Part shown: positions 47,330 to 57,038 of the stretch, in pieces
How positions within the stretch are numbered: the first letter of the stretch is position 1
Layout of the letters: every line of letters starts with the position of its first letter
From: CAZUAQ01 sp964618455
GTDB lineage: Bacteria > Planctomycetota > Phycisphaerae > UBA1845 > PWPN01
Assembly: GCA_964618455.1 (NCBI GenBank)
Contig: CAZUAQ010000024.1
Span: 15,456-79,455 of the forward strand
Length of the DNA: 64,000 nt
Reading direction: 5' to 3'
Program-made: the position numbers and the translations under genes
Notes under the pieces: model-generated
Databases searched by the model: none
Told to the model about the DNA's origin: nothing
What the model saw: only the letters and a program-made list of their open reading frames with translations

Positions 47330-49507
47330 TTACGCGGAGGGCGCGGCCGCGAGGAGTTCGTCTTCCCGGCGCTGTTCGGATTCGAGAATCCGATCGAGCT
47401 GGATCGGGATCTCGAACGTAAAGCATGCGCCGCCATCGTCATTGTTGGAGGCCCAGATGCGGCCCTCGTGCGCCTGGATGATCTCGTTACAGATCGAGAG
47501 GCCCAGTCCGGTACCGCCGGAATTCGATCGCGTTTTGCTGGATTGGATGAACTTGTCGAACACCGAGGTCAGTTCTTCCTTGGGAATGCCGACTCCCTGG
47601 TCCTTGACGTAGACCTGCGCGAAGTTGCCGCCATGCTTCATGCCGACGCTGATGACGCCCTCCGGTGGCGAGAACTTGATGGCGTTGCTGATCAGGTTGC
47701 GGATGACCTGCATGAGCTTGTCGGAATCCGCCACGACGTTCACTTCGGGCGGCGCTTCGACCAGCGTGAACCGGACACCGCGCTCCGACAGGTACGACGT
47801 GAATTCGCTGTGGACGCAGTACATGACCGTCTTGAGGTCGATCTTCTGGAAATCAAACTGCATCTTTCCGGATTCGAGCTTGGCGAGATCCAGCAGGTCG
47901 TTCAGAAGCGTGAGCAGGCGCTCCCCGCTCATTTTGATCTTCGCGAAGTAGTCAGCCAGTTTTTCGCGCGCCGCTTCGGAGGCCTCGCGGATGCCGAAGT
48001 CCGCAAAGCTGAGGATGCCGTGCATCGGCGTCCGCATTTCGTGGCTCATGTTCGCGAGGAACACGCTCTTGGATTCGTTCGCCTGCTGGGCATGTTCCCA
48101 GGCATGCTGGAGTTCGCTTTCCTTCCGCTGAAGCTCGCTCAGGCTGGTCTTCGAATCCTCCAGCGCCTGCATGACCTGGTTGTACTTGTCAGCGATCTGG
48201 CCGACCTCGGTGAACGGCTCGACGGGCACCCGCAGTGAGAGATCGTGCGAGCGCGCCTGGGCTTCCATGATGGTGACAAGGTCGATCAGTTCCGTACTGG
48301 CATTGTGTTCGGCCACGTTGAGCCCCATGCGCTCGTGTTCGCGATCCACACGCAAGGGGAATTTTCGGTTGATGATGAACAGGATGACGTAGGTCACACC
48401 GAACGCGACCAATCCACAGGAAAGCACGCCGGCGAGCTGCACCAGGAACTGGTGGGTCCGGGTGAGCCCGGTCCCGAGGATGGCGGGATCGCCGAACAGG
48501 GCGACGGCCAGCGTGCCCCAAACGCCGGCGGCGAGATGCACCGGGATGGCGGAGACGGCGTCATCGATACGGTAACGCACCAGCAGGCGGTCGACGGCCA
48601 GCATGATCAATCCGCCGACGGCTCCGATCAGGGCCGCCTCGAACGACGAGACAGCATGGCAGTTGGCGGTGATGGCCACGAGCCCGGCGAGCGTGCCGTT
48701 CATGGCGTGGCTGACGTCGGGATAGCCGTGCAGCTTCCAGCCGACGAGCAGGGCGGCTCCCATGCCCGTGGACGCGGCAAGCACCGTGTTGGCGAGAATG
48801 CCGGGTACATCGGCGTTCATGCTGAGCGTGCTGCCGCCATTGAAGCCAAGCCACCCGAACCAGAGGATCAGCACACCGAGAATCGCAAGCGGCAGGTTAC
48901 TCCCGGTGACGTGCTGCACCTTCCCGTCCTTGCTGAAGCAGCCTTCCCGTGCCCCGACGATAAACAGCACCGCCAGCGCCGCCCACCCGCCGACGCTGTG
49001 CACCACGGTGGACCCGGCGAAATCGACGAAGCCCATTTTCGCCAGCCAGCCGGACTCGCCGACGAACGCACCACCCCAGGCCCAGTGGCCGAACACGGGG
49101 TAGACGAGCCCGGAGATGAGCGCACTGATGACGAGATAGCTGAAGAAGCGCATGCGTTCCGCCACGGCACCGGAGATGATCGTCACGGCGGTGCCGCAGA
49201 ACATCACCTGAAACAGGAAGAAGGCGGAGAGGTAGGTGTGGTCGTGATCGAAGGGGACGAAGAAGAGGCTGTGGCCGATCCACCCGCCGGTCGTCGTTCC
49301 GAACATCAGCGCGAACCCGAACGCCCAGAAGATGACGACGGACATGCCGAAGTCGTTGAGATTCTTGATGGCGACGTTGATCGAGTTTTTGCTGCGCGTC
49401 AGCCCCGCCTCGAGACAGAGGAAGCCCGCCTGCATCGACAGCACCAGTCCGGCGGAGACGACGATCCAAAGAATGTCCGTGTAGTTCTCGTTCATATAGC
49501 CACTCAC
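47330..49507 (-). CDS. Ammonium transporter-histidine kinase fusion (Amt-HK)
   Basis: A 725-residue inner-membrane protein. Residues 1-385 are a complete Amt domain with 11 helices. The binding-site Asp162 (VDFAGSTVVH), and both channel histidines, His170 and His324 (IPVHLAAGVWG), are kept, so it can bind and perhaps conduct ammonium. A linker and coiled coil (400-480) lead to the kinase: H-box LANMSHEMRTPMHG with His489, N-box NLISNAIKF, and GGTGLGLSICNEI. Amt-HK fusions are known from anammox planctomycetes as ammonium sensors. GTG 49507 gives the full length; ATG 49495 is also possible. The HD-GYP regulator follows at 35 bases. Confidence 0.94.
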   Translation of the reverse strand: MSGYMNENYTDILWIVVSAGLVLSMQAGFLCLEAGLTRSKNSINVAIKNLNDFGMSVVIFWAFGFALMFGTTTGGWIGHSLFFVPFDHDHTYLSAFFLFQVMFCGTAVTIISGAVAERMRFFSYLVISALISGLVYPVFGHWAWGGAFVGESGWLAKMGFVDFAGSTVVHSVGGWAALAVLFIVGAREGCFSKDGKVQHVTGSNLPLAILGVLILWFGWLGFNGGSTLSMNADVPGILANTVLAASTGMGAALLVGWKLHGYPDVSHAMNGTLAGLVAITANCHAVSSFEAALIGAVGGLIMLAVDRLLVRYRIDDAVSAIPVHLAAGVWGTLAVALFGDPAILGTGLTRTHQFLVQLAGVLSCGLVAFGVTYVILFIINRKFPLRVDREHERMGLNVAEHNASTELIDLVTIMEAQARSHDLSLRVPVEPFTEVGQIADKYNQVMQALEDSKTSLSELQRKESELQHAWEHAQQANESKSVFLANMSHEMRTPMHGILSFADFGIREASEAAREKLADYFAKIKMSGERLLTLLNDLLDLAKLESGKMQFDFQKIDLKTVMYCVHSEFTSYLSERGVRFTLVEAPPEVNVVADSDKLMQVIRNLISNAIKFSPPEGVISVGMKHGGNFAQVYVKDQGVGIPKEELTSVFDKFIQSSKTRSNSGGTGLGLSICNEIIQAHEGRIWASNNDDGGACFTFEIPIQLDRILESEQRREDELLAAAPSA

Positions 49508-49761
49508 ATTAGAAGGGGGAGCGCCCAGCCGTGATCCGATAACAGCGCCCGGAATCCCCCCGAGGCGACGTATTCGCTTTCCCCTCTTCGGATGCCGGGA
49601 GAACGGGGATTAGATACGTGCGTCCGGGATGGGAGAAAGTCCACGATTGGCAGTCTGCGGTGCACGATTCGTGGGCAACTGGAGATTGGGCGTGCCGCCA
49701 TATGCGGCGAGCCGCCTAAGAAGGATGCTGTCAACAGTCGGTTGCTCAATGAGTCAGTGAC

Positions 49762-50970
49762 TCACCCCTTGATGCCGGTGGTGGCGATGCCCTTGATGAA
49801 GGTCTTCTGCGTGAAGAAGAAGAGCACGATGATGGGCAGGCAGATGAGCGTGCTCATGGCCATGAGGCTCGACCAGTCCACGCCGCCGTGCGACGACTGG
49901 AACTGCTGCAGGCCGAGTGACAGCGTGTACGTGCTTTCGCGCGTGAGAAAGAGCAGCGGGCCCATGAAGTCGTTCCACGAAAAGAGGAAGTGAAACAGGG
50001 CGACCACCGCCAGCGCCGGCTTGCTCAGAGGCAGGATGATCCTCCAATAGATGCCGAACTCGCTGCAGCCGTCGATGCGGGCGGCCTCCGACAGATCGCG
50101 CGGGATGGTCAGGAAGAACTGGCGCAGCAGGAAGATGTTGAACCCGGTCCCGAAGGCCATCGGCGCCCAGAGCGGCAGCAGCGTGCCGATCCAGCCGAAC
50201 GTCTTGAACAACGTGTACAGCGGCACCATCAGTACGGGGAAGGGAACCATCATCGTCGCCAGCGTGATGGCGAAAAGCACGCCGCGCCCGCGCCATGGAA
50301 TTCGCGCGAGGCTGTATGCCACCAGCGAGGAACTCAGTACCGTTCCCGCCACGCCCAGGATGCAGACCACAAGTGTGTTGCGCAGGTACACCCAGAACAT
50401 CGAGACCTGGTACTCACGATCCAGGAACGGAATGTAGACCGTGGCGATGCCCATCTTCTTCATGGCGGTGGTGTAGTTTTCCCAGAAGAAGCGCGTTTCG
50501 GCATCGATGCGGTCCGGCGGCAGGTAGTCCCATTCCGCCTCGGTGCTCGTATCTTCGCGGCGTCGCTCGACGTAGTACCATCCCGCCTCGGCGCGATAGA
50601 GCAACTCGGCATCCAGCCAGGTATCGATCCCGGCGACGTTGATGCGGACCTGGCTGTCGGCTTCGCGATAGTCCTCGGGTTGCACGCGGAGCTTATGACC
50701 CACGCGCGGCGGTTCGAGGATCCGCACGATCAGCATCGGCGCGTCGAGAGCGTCTCCGCGGATGACGTGGACGGTCTGCGTCTCACCCTGTGGGCCTTCT
50801 TCTTGAATGGTGTAATCGATGGGCAGCCACTGCGGCGGAATGCGCACCGTCTGCTCGTTCGGCTTCAGCGACGTGCTCACCAGCCACAGGAAGGGGAAGA
50901 GAAACAGAAAGCTCCCGACCAGCAGCAGCACGATCGCCAGGATTCGGCCATAGACGGTTTTCGGTTCCAT
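49762..50970 (-). CDS. Sugar ABC transporter permease, MalG-like, with large periplasmic insertion
   Basis: Inner-membrane permease of 402 residues, about 120 longer than usual. After helix 1 and SLKPNEQTVRIPPQWLP the normal short loop to FFWENYTTAM is replaced by an inserted region (about residues 50-165) predicted to lie in the periplasm. The cytoplasmic EAA loop that contacts the ATPase is clear (EAARIDGCSEFGIYWRIILP). It is the last gene of the binding protein-permease-permease operon; no ATPase gene is present, so a shared MsmK-type ATPase is likely. Confidence 0.9.
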   Translation of the reverse strand: MEPKTVYGRILAIVLLLVGSFLFLFPFLWLVSTSLKPNEQTVRIPPQWLPIDYTIQEEGPQGETQTVHVIRGDALDAPMLIVRILEPPRVGHKLRVQPEDYREADSQVRINVAGIDTWLDAELLYRAEAGWYYVERRREDTSTEAEWDYLPPDRIDAETRFFWENYTTAMKKMGIATVYIPFLDREYQVSMFWVYLRNTLVVCILGVAGTVLSSSLVAYSLARIPWRGRGVLFAITLATMMVPFPVLMVPLYTLFKTFGWIGTLLPLWAPMAFGTGFNIFLLRQFFLTIPRDLSEAARIDGCSEFGIYWRIILPLSKPALAVVALFHFLFSWNDFMGPLLFLTRESTYTLSLGLQQFQSSHGGVDWSSLMAMSTLICLPIIVLFFFTQKTFIKGIATTGIKG

Positions 50971-51005
50971 CGTTCCGAATGTCCCTCAGATACGCACACA
51001 CTTTC

Positions 51006-52037
51006 TCAGGTGGCAGTCAGCACGCTGCGCCCCGCCAGCTTGTGCGCGATCAGTGTCAGCACCACGATGATCATGAACAGAATCCACGCCATCGCGCAGC
51101 CGTAACCCATCTTCAAGTACTCGAACGCCTGGGCCCAAAGGTATAGTGCGTAGAAAAGTGTGGACTGCGCCGGGTTACCGGCGGTGCCGCCCTGCGGGCC
51201 TCCACCCATGATGTACGCGGGCGTAAAGATCTGCAGCACCGCGATCAGGCCCATGATCAGCGTGAAGTAGATCACCGGCGAAAGGGCGGGCAGCGTGACG
51301 TGAAAGAGCTTCCGCCACCAGCCCGCGCCGTCGATTTCGGCGGCCTCGTACAGTTCCTCGGGAACATCCTGCAGCCCGGCGAGATAGATCACCATCGTGC
51401 CGCCGATACCCCAGATGCTCATGATCGCCAGTGCCGGTTTCGCCCAGTTCGGATCGCCGAGCCACGTGGGCGGCGACAAGGTGAAGAAACTCACCTCGGA
51501 AAGCAAGGTTGATCTCCCCCCGAGCGCCGTTCCGACATTGTTGAATAAATCTCCCGTCAGTAAACCGACGATGTAACGGGCAAGCCCATTGACGACGAAC
51601 TCGATCGGTTCAAGAAGAAACGAAAGCCCGTAGTTCAGGATGCCGGCATCGCCGTTGAACACCCACATCCACAGCATGGCCGACGCCACCGCCGGGACGA
51701 GGCACGGCATGTAGAAGATCGCCCGGTAGAAGGCCATCCCGCGCACGCCGCTGTTGAGCAAGAGCGCCAGGAACAAAGCCGTCACCAGGCCGGCGGGCAG
51801 GGTCAGCACACCGAAGACGAGTGTATTGGCCAGAGACTTGTAGAACAGGCTGTCCTGGAAGAGTTCGCGGTAATTCTGAAGGCCGACCCAGATCGGCGGC
51901 TGAAGTGTGGAGTAATCGCAGAAGCTGAGATAGATCGACGAGACGATCGGGTACGCCATGAACAGCGTCAGGCCGACCAGCCAGGGCGATGCGAAGAGCA
52001 GCCCGTTGCGAAGATGGCGCACTTGCTCCCGTGTCAA
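51006..52037 (-). CDS. Sugar ABC transporter permease, MalF/UgpA-like
   Basis: Inner-membrane permease of 343 residues with six core helices. The EAA loop is EELYEAAEIDGAGWWRKLFHVTLP. A stretch of about 45 extra residues (about 140-185; VNGLARYIVGLLTGDLFNN) lies between helices 3 and 4, where family members have a short loop. The start is TTG 52037, supported by GGAGG seven bases upstream. It is 44 bases after the binding-protein gene and 35 before the MalG-like permease, and pairs with the latter. Confidence 0.9.
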   Translation of the reverse strand: MTREQVRHLRNGLLFASPWLVGLTLFMAYPIVSSIYLSFCDYSTLQPPIWVGLQNYRELFQDSLFYKSLANTLVFGVLTLPAGLVTALFLALLLNSGVRGMAFYRAIFYMPCLVPAVASAMLWMWVFNGDAGILNYGLSFLLEPIEFVVNGLARYIVGLLTGDLFNNVGTALGGRSTLLSEVSFFTLSPPTWLGDPNWAKPALAIMSIWGIGGTMVIYLAGLQDVPEELYEAAEIDGAGWWRKLFHVTLPALSPVIYFTLIMGLIAVLQIFTPAYIMGGGPQGGTAGNPAQSTLFYALYLWAQAFEYLKMGYGCAMAWILFMIIVVLTLIAHKLAGRSVLTAT

Positions 52038-52081
52038 ACGATTTCCTCCGCCGGGACACGCGAGATGTGAGCCGTGTCCGC

Positions 52082-53434
52082 TTACTTCTGTCCGCGCAGC
52101 GCCAGCGACGCCTTGTGCCGAGCATACTCGCGACTCATCCGCGCCTGCAATTGATCGAGCACCTTCTGGGCCGTGATGGGTTCCCCGGTCTGCGGATCGA
52201 TTTCCAGCAGCCGCATCTTTTCCACCGCCGCGGCGATGCCGGTGTTGTACTGGCTCCAGATACCGATACGCGGTGGGGCGATGATGTTCTCATATTGCGA
52301 CATGCGGCGGAACAGGCGAATCTCCGGGTTGGGATGCTCCTCGAAGAAGCGCTCACTCAACTCCGCCACCGGGGAGTACTTCTTGTGCCCGAGGTTCAGC
52401 TTCTCCATGCTGTCCCGTTGGATGGCGAACTTGATGAACTCCCACGCCGCCTCTTCGCGATGCTTGGGCAGTCCGCGCGGGATCAGCAGAATGTCCTGCT
52501 GTGCGACGCAGAATTCCTCGGGGCCGTCGGGCGTTTGGGGCCACGGCGCCGCGCCCCAATCCATGCCCGGCGCGTACTGCGTGATGTAGTTGTACATCCA
52601 GGTGCCCTGGATCACCATGGCGATGCGGCCGGAGAAGAACGGGTTCTGCGGGGAGGCGAAGTTGCCGAAGCCGCTGGAGAACCGCTTGATCTTCTCCACG
52701 CCGTATTCGCGCGAATACTGCTGGATCCATTCGAAGGCTTTGACGTTCTGCGGATGATTGGCGGCGATGCGGTCGCCGTCCATCAGCGCCCCCCCGAACC
52801 ATGGCCCCCAGGCATAATGGAACCATCCCGGCTCCTGCGGCAGGAAGCCCATCTGGACGATGTTGCCGTTTTCGTCGTACGTCGTGAGCTTCCGGGCGAA
52901 GTCGTCCAACTCGGCGAGTGTTCGCGGCGGGCGATCCGGATCCAGTCCGGCGGCGCGAAACAGCGCCTTGTTCCAGAACAGGCCGATCGTGGACGGCGTG
53001 GTCGGCACTGCCCACATCGTGCCGCGGTGCACGCAGATATCGGCGTGAATCTTGATGAAATGGTCGCGCGAGATACCGTCGCGCTTCATGTAGGGGTCGA
53101 GCGGAACAATGGCGCCATGATCGGCATACGAGGGCAGGTTGCCTTCCCACATGCCGGCGATGTCGGGCGGGTCACCCCCGGCCGTGGCGGTCAGCGTCTT
53201 GCGGTCCACCAGGCCGACCGGAACGTAGTGCACGACGATGCGATCCTGCGAGGCGTTGAAGTCCGCCACCACGGCCTTCATGGCCTCGCCTTCGAAACGT
53301 GTCCACTTGTCCCAGTATTGAAGGTGCAGCTTGCCGTCGTCGGGGGCCTCGCGCGAGCAGGCCGGACATGTCACCGCCAGGACGGCCATCGTCGTCAGAA
53401 GTCGTGTCGCGATATAGCCCGACCCTGTCTTCAT
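52082..53434 (-). CDS. Sugar ABC transporter substrate-binding lipoprotein
   Basis: Family-1-type extracellular solute-binding protein of 450 residues. The signal segment ends in a lipobox-like region (AVTCPAC, Cys23 or Cys26). The mature part has the typical start LHLQYWDKWTRFEGEAMKAVVADFN, the hinge-region phrase GGDPPDIAGMWEGNLPSYADHG, and a Trp-rich sugar-site region (GWFHYAWGPWFGG). It is expected to capture an oligosaccharide and deliver it to the two downstream permeases. First gene of its operon, divergent from ispG. Confidence 0.9.
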   Translation of the reverse strand: MKTGSGYIATRLLTTMAVLAVTCPACSREAPDDGKLHLQYWDKWTRFEGEAMKAVVADFNASQDRIVVHYVPVGLVDRKTLTATAGGDPPDIAGMWEGNLPSYADHGAIVPLDPYMKRDGISRDHFIKIHADICVHRGTMWAVPTTPSTIGLFWNKALFRAAGLDPDRPPRTLAELDDFARKLTTYDENGNIVQMGFLPQEPGWFHYAWGPWFGGALMDGDRIAANHPQNVKAFEWIQQYSREYGVEKIKRFSSGFGNFASPQNPFFSGRIAMVIQGTWMYNYITQYAPGMDWGAAPWPQTPDGPEEFCVAQQDILLIPRGLPKHREEAAWEFIKFAIQRDSMEKLNLGHKKYSPVAELSERFFEEHPNPEIRLFRRMSQYENIIAPPRIGIWSQYNTGIAAAVEKMRLLEIDPQTGEPITAQKVLDQLQARMSREYARHKASLALRGQK

Positions 53435-53528
53435 GAAAGCATAATGTGGCGGCTGGAGCGTCCTTTGGCAAGGATGAAGGGGGATCGCTCGGGCGGAGTT
53501 GTGTGAGATTCACGCTGCTCTTCGCGTT

Positions 53529-53557
53529 TTGACCCTGCGATTCGGGCTCCCTATAAT
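53529..53557 (+). promoter_or_regulatory. Sigma-70 promoter of ispG
   Basis: TTGACC (53529-53534), a 17-base spacer and a perfect TATAAT (53552-53557), 68 bases upstream of the ispG ATG. The best-matching promoter in the window. Confidence 0.8.
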
Positions 53558-53625
53558 TCCGCGATTCATCGAGGACGACCGGGCCGGCCTCGCGTCGCCA
53601 CGCTTCACAACGAACAAGGATCGCT

Positions 53626-54858
53626 ATGGCAACCCCACCCCAGGCACTCTCACGAAGTCGGCGGAAGACACGCTCCATGAAAGTCGGCGATGTTCCGCTC
53701 GGAGGCGACGCGCCGGTCGTGCTGCAGTCGATGACCAGCACGTACACCTACGACATCGATTCGACTGTCAGGCAGATCAACACGCTCGCCGCCGCCGGGT
53801 GCGACGTGGTCCGTGTGGCGGTGCCGGATAAGCGCGACACCGAAGCCTTGCCGGAGATCCTCCGCCAGAGTTCGGTGCCCATCGTGGCCGATGTCCACTT
53901 TCACTTTCAGCGGGCCCTCGAAGCGGTGGATGCCGGCGTGCACAAGATCCGCCTCAACCCCGGCAACATCAAGGATCGCAAGCAGGTCAACGAAGTCATC
54001 CAGGCCTGCAAGCAGGCGGGGATTCCCATTCGCGTCGGCGTGAACGAAGGCGGTATCGTCGAGCGGCAGGACAAGGACCTCCGCGCTACCGAAAAGGACG
54101 CCATCACGCAGAACCGCCACGACAGCCTCATCCGGATCATGGTCGAGAAACTGAGCGAGTACATCCGGATCTTCGAGGACAACGACTTTCACGACGTGGT
54201 GCTTTCGGCCAAGTCGATTGATGCCCCGATCGTGATCGACGCCTACCGGGCGATCAGCGAACGCTTCGACTACCCGCTGCATCTCGGCGTGACCCATTCC
54301 GGAACGCCCGAGACCGGTCGCATCCGGTCCATCGCCGCCTTGGGCACGCTGCTGGCGGAGGGAATCGGCGACACGATTCGCATCTCCTACGCCGCCGACC
54401 CGATCCACGAGGTCGAGGACGGCAAGGAACTGCTCTGCTGCCTCGGCCTGCGGCCGCGCACCGAGCCGGAGCTCATCGCCTGTCCGACCTGCGGGCGGAT
54501 CGAGGTCGACCTGTTCAAGCTGGTGACCGACGTGCGGCGGAAGCTGGCGACGGAGATTGACATTCCCGTGAAAGTGGCGGTGATGGGCTGCGTGGTCAAC
54601 GGCCCGGGCGAGTGCGAAGGGGCGGACGTGGCGATCTTTGCCGGCAAGGGCAAGGGCATCATCTACGTTCAGGGCGTACAGACCCAGACGGTCCCCGAGG
54701 CGGGGATGCTGGATGCCCTGCTCGACGAGTGCAAACGCTTCGCCGAGAAAGTGCAGCGCGGCGAGGCGCAATTGACAAATGCCGACGTGAATGTCGTTCC
54801 ACCCGACCCGCTCCCCCGCGAAGACGGAAGCATTCCGCTGAACGTCGTCGTCAAGTGA
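53626..54858 (+). CDS. ispG: 4-hydroxy-3-methylbut-2-enyl-diphosphate synthase
   Basis: Iron-sulfur enzyme of the MEP isoprenoid pathway that converts MEcPP to HMBPP. 410 residues: an N-terminal TIM barrel (VVLQSMTSTYTYDIDSTV, VADVHFHFQ, KIRLNPGNI) and a C-terminal cluster domain whose Cys286 and Cys289 (CPTCGR) and Cys322 (MGCVVNGPGE) bind the 4Fe-4S cluster together with the conserved Glu. It is the short bacterial form without the plant-type insert. ATG 53626 follows AAGGA by five bases. The C-terminal 40 residues after RFAEKVQRGE are variable. Confidence 0.96.
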   Translation: MATPPQALSRSRRKTRSMKVGDVPLGGDAPVVLQSMTSTYTYDIDSTVRQINTLAAAGCDVVRVAVPDKRDTEALPEILRQSSVPIVADVHFHFQRALEAVDAGVHKIRLNPGNIKDRKQVNEVIQACKQAGIPIRVGVNEGGIVERQDKDLRATEKDAITQNRHDSLIRIMVEKLSEYIRIFEDNDFHDVVLSAKSIDAPIVIDAYRAISERFDYPLHLGVTHSGTPETGRIRSIAALGTLLAEGIGDTIRISYAADPIHEVEDGKELLCCLGLRPRTEPELIACPTCGRIEVDLFKLVTDVRRKLATEIDIPVKVAVMGCVVNGPGECEGADVAIFAGKGKGIIYVQGVQTQTVPEAGMLDALLDECKRFAEKVQRGEAQLTNADVNVVPPDPLPREDGSIPLNVVVK

Positions 54859-54941
54859 TTCCTGAGCCGGCCTGCTGACGGGAACGTCAACCGATGGCAT
54901 AATGGGTTTGCCGAGTGGAGTGCTTTTTCCGGGTGACCCGC

Positions 54942-55670
54942 ATGCCTGTTCCGACGTCCGACTGGAAATCCGATCTTCTTCCCTACACGGCTCGCCGCAG
55001 GTACCTCCGGTCGCGCTGGCCTCACACCTGTGCCCGGCTGGAAAATCTGCGCCGCGGTGAGGACGAGGCGGGCTTCAGTCTCGTCGGTTTCGACAGATTG
55101 AGATGCATCTTCGTCCACATCCCCAAGTGCGCGGGGATCTCCATCGCGCGTTCCCTCTTCGGTAATCTCGGCGCGGGGCACGTTCCGCTGAGCCTGTTCC
55201 AGACCGTCTACACGCGCGAGGAATTCTCGAGCTATCTCAAGTTCGCCTTCGTGCGCAACCCGTGGGATCGTGTCGTCTCGGCTTTCCATTTTCTCAAGGA
55301 AGGGGGGTTGAATGCGCATGACGCGAAATGGGCCGCTCGGCACGGGCTGGATGCCATGAGTTTCGAGGCCTTCGTGACCGGCCATCTTGCCCGGCGGGAA
55401 ATCCTGGATTTCTATCACTTCCACCCGCAGTCGCTTTACATCTGCGATGCGTGGGGGCGTCTTCTGGTCGACCGTCTGGCGCGATTCGAGCGGATCGAGG
55501 AGGATTTCCGGGAGATCTGCGAGCAACTGGGGATCCAGGCGACGCTCACGCATGCCAACCGGACGGTCCATCGCGAGCGGGATTATCGGCAACATTACAC
55601 CGAATCCAGTCGCCGCATCGTGGCGGACGTGTATCGGCGCGATCTCTATCTCCTGGGTTACTCGTTTTAA
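54942..55670 (+). CDS. Sulfotransferase family protein
   Basis: A 242-residue protein of the sulfotransferase family 2 type, which moves sulfate from PAPS to a carbohydrate or other acceptor. The 5'-phosphosulfate loop HIPKCAGISIARSLF and the 3'-phosphate site FVRNPWDRVVSAF are both clear. No signal peptide is seen. The start is uncertain: ATG 54942, GTG 54933 (GGAG twelve bases upstream) or GTG 54915. With two sulfatases nearby, it raises the possibility that the cell also makes sulfated molecules. Confidence 0.85.
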   Translation: MPVPTSDWKSDLLPYTARRRYLRSRWPHTCARLENLRRGEDEAGFSLVGFDRLRCIFVHIPKCAGISIARSLFGNLGAGHVPLSLFQTVYTREEFSSYLKFAFVRNPWDRVVSAFHFLKEGGLNAHDAKWAARHGLDAMSFEAFVTGHLARREILDFYHFHPQSLYICDAWGRLLVDRLARFERIEEDFREICEQLGIQATLTHANRTVHRERDYRQHYTESSRRIVADVYRRDLYLLGYSF

Positions 55671-55846
55671 GACAGTGGGGGTGAAGAGGTTCAGCACACA
55701 CTTACAGATATCAACTGATTCAGCTCTGATTTAATGCAGGGAATGCTCCGTGTTTCGCGAGTGGTATTCTCGCAGTTCCGAGTTGATTTCCTGCGTGGCG
55801 CCTTTGGCCAGACTCAGAAAAGTTCTCGCTTCGCGACGATGCCGGT

Positions 55847-55852
55847 TATAAT
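55847..55852 (+). promoter_or_regulatory. Candidate -10 box of the prepilin-like pair
   Basis: A perfect TATAAT, 72 bases before ATG 55925. The -35 region is poor, with only a TTCTCG at 18 bases. Confidence 0.35.
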
Positions 55853-55924
55853 CACACTGTGATCCATTTCGGTTCATGTAGCTCAAAGAGCCCATGTCAG
55901 CAGAGAAAAAAGCGGAGCAGATGG

Positions 55925-57007
55925 ATGCTTGAGAGTCGACGGTGGACGCGCCGGCGTAATGTAAGGGGTTTCACGCTCATCGAAGTCCTGGTAGTGGTGG
56001 CCATTATCGCCTTACTGGTGGCCATTCTGCTGCCCTCGGTGCAGCGGGCCCGAGAGACGGCCCGCAATGCGATCTGCGCAAGCAACCAGAAGCAGATCCT
56101 GACCGGGGCGCTGATGCATGTGATGGAAGCGCGGCCGGGCACCGAGCGCATTTCGCTGAACTTTTCCTGGGCCATTCCCATTTTCAAGAAGAACCAGGCG
56201 GAGACGGGCGTTTTCACCTGCCCGAATGACACCAACCCGTATCCGGTTCCCGCGTTGTACGATCGCTACTATGGCGGAGGGAACAGCGTCCGCACCGGCG
56301 CTGACAGCGTTTTCAACAAGATCGTCCGCCCCAACCCGGGCCGTTACGAGCTGGACATTCAGGATCGCGTTGAAGGGGGGCTCTTCGGCGGCGGGGATGC
56401 CGACGGCTCGGACATCGATCTGCTGCTCTCCTACTCGCCTTCGCGTGGTGACAGCTCCACCGACGTCACCGTCGGGCAACTCGAGTCGGGCTACACCCAC
56501 TCGGTTCTGGACATGAACGGCAAGACGATCTGGGACCCCGCCTCGCAGGGGCAGGGCAACTACTATCGCTTTCCGCTGTTGTGGATGAGCTACGGCATTA
56601 ATGCTGCCACGGGTCTCAAAGGCGTCAAGGGCGCGCCGGCCCTGTTGCTGGAGTCGACCAAGATGGGCATCATCCCTGAGCCGCTCGGGCCTTACCCGCA
56701 CGACAGCCTCGCCGCGGACGATTCGCGTTCCTTCACACCGCTGCGTTTCCGGCATGGTGGGAAAACGTCCGATCCGCGTACCCGGCCCGCGCTGTACCGC
56801 CGGGCCCGCAGCGCGCTGTCGCGCACCGAGGATACCGAAGCCCGGCGCGGCAACCGCACGAATGTCGGCTTCCTGGACGGGCACGTTGAAAAGAAACACT
56901 TTGCGGACATGTTCGGAGACGGCCCGCAGATCGACTCGCTGGGGAATCTCCAGTGGCGACGTGCGTTCTGGGTCGGCACCGGCAAATCAACGAGCAAGAG
57001 TTTCTAG
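55925..57007 (+). CDS. Prepilin-type N-terminal cleavage/methylation protein, first of pair
   Basis: A 360-residue type II secretion/type IV pilus-like prepilin. The type III signal RGFTLIEVLVVVAIIAL is cut after Gly15 and has Glu20 at position +5. The N-terminal helix continues through LLPSVQRARETARN, and the globular part ends with FRHGG and NVGFLDGHVE, like the planctomycete H-X9-DG/DUF1559-type proteins. ATG 55925 is chosen from GGAG seven bases upstream. The next gene is a tandem paralogue 31 bases on. Such proteins are numerous in planctomycetes; their function is mostly unproven. Confidence 0.9.
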   Translation: MLESRRWTRRRNVRGFTLIEVLVVVAIIALLVAILLPSVQRARETARNAICASNQKQILTGALMHVMEARPGTERISLNFSWAIPIFKKNQAETGVFTCPNDTNPYPVPALYDRYYGGGNSVRTGADSVFNKIVRPNPGRYELDIQDRVEGGLFGGGDADGSDIDLLLSYSPSRGDSSTDVTVGQLESGYTHSVLDMNGKTIWDPASQGQGNYYRFPLLWMSYGINAATGLKGVKGAPALLLESTKMGIIPEPLGPYPHDSLAADDSRSFTPLRFRHGGKTSDPRTRPALYRRARSALSRTEDTEARRGNRTNVGFLDGHVEKKHFADMFGDGPQIDSLGNLQWRRAFWVGTGKSTSKSF

Positions 57008-57038
57008 GGTTTTACTTTCACTAGGGGCTGATCAGATC

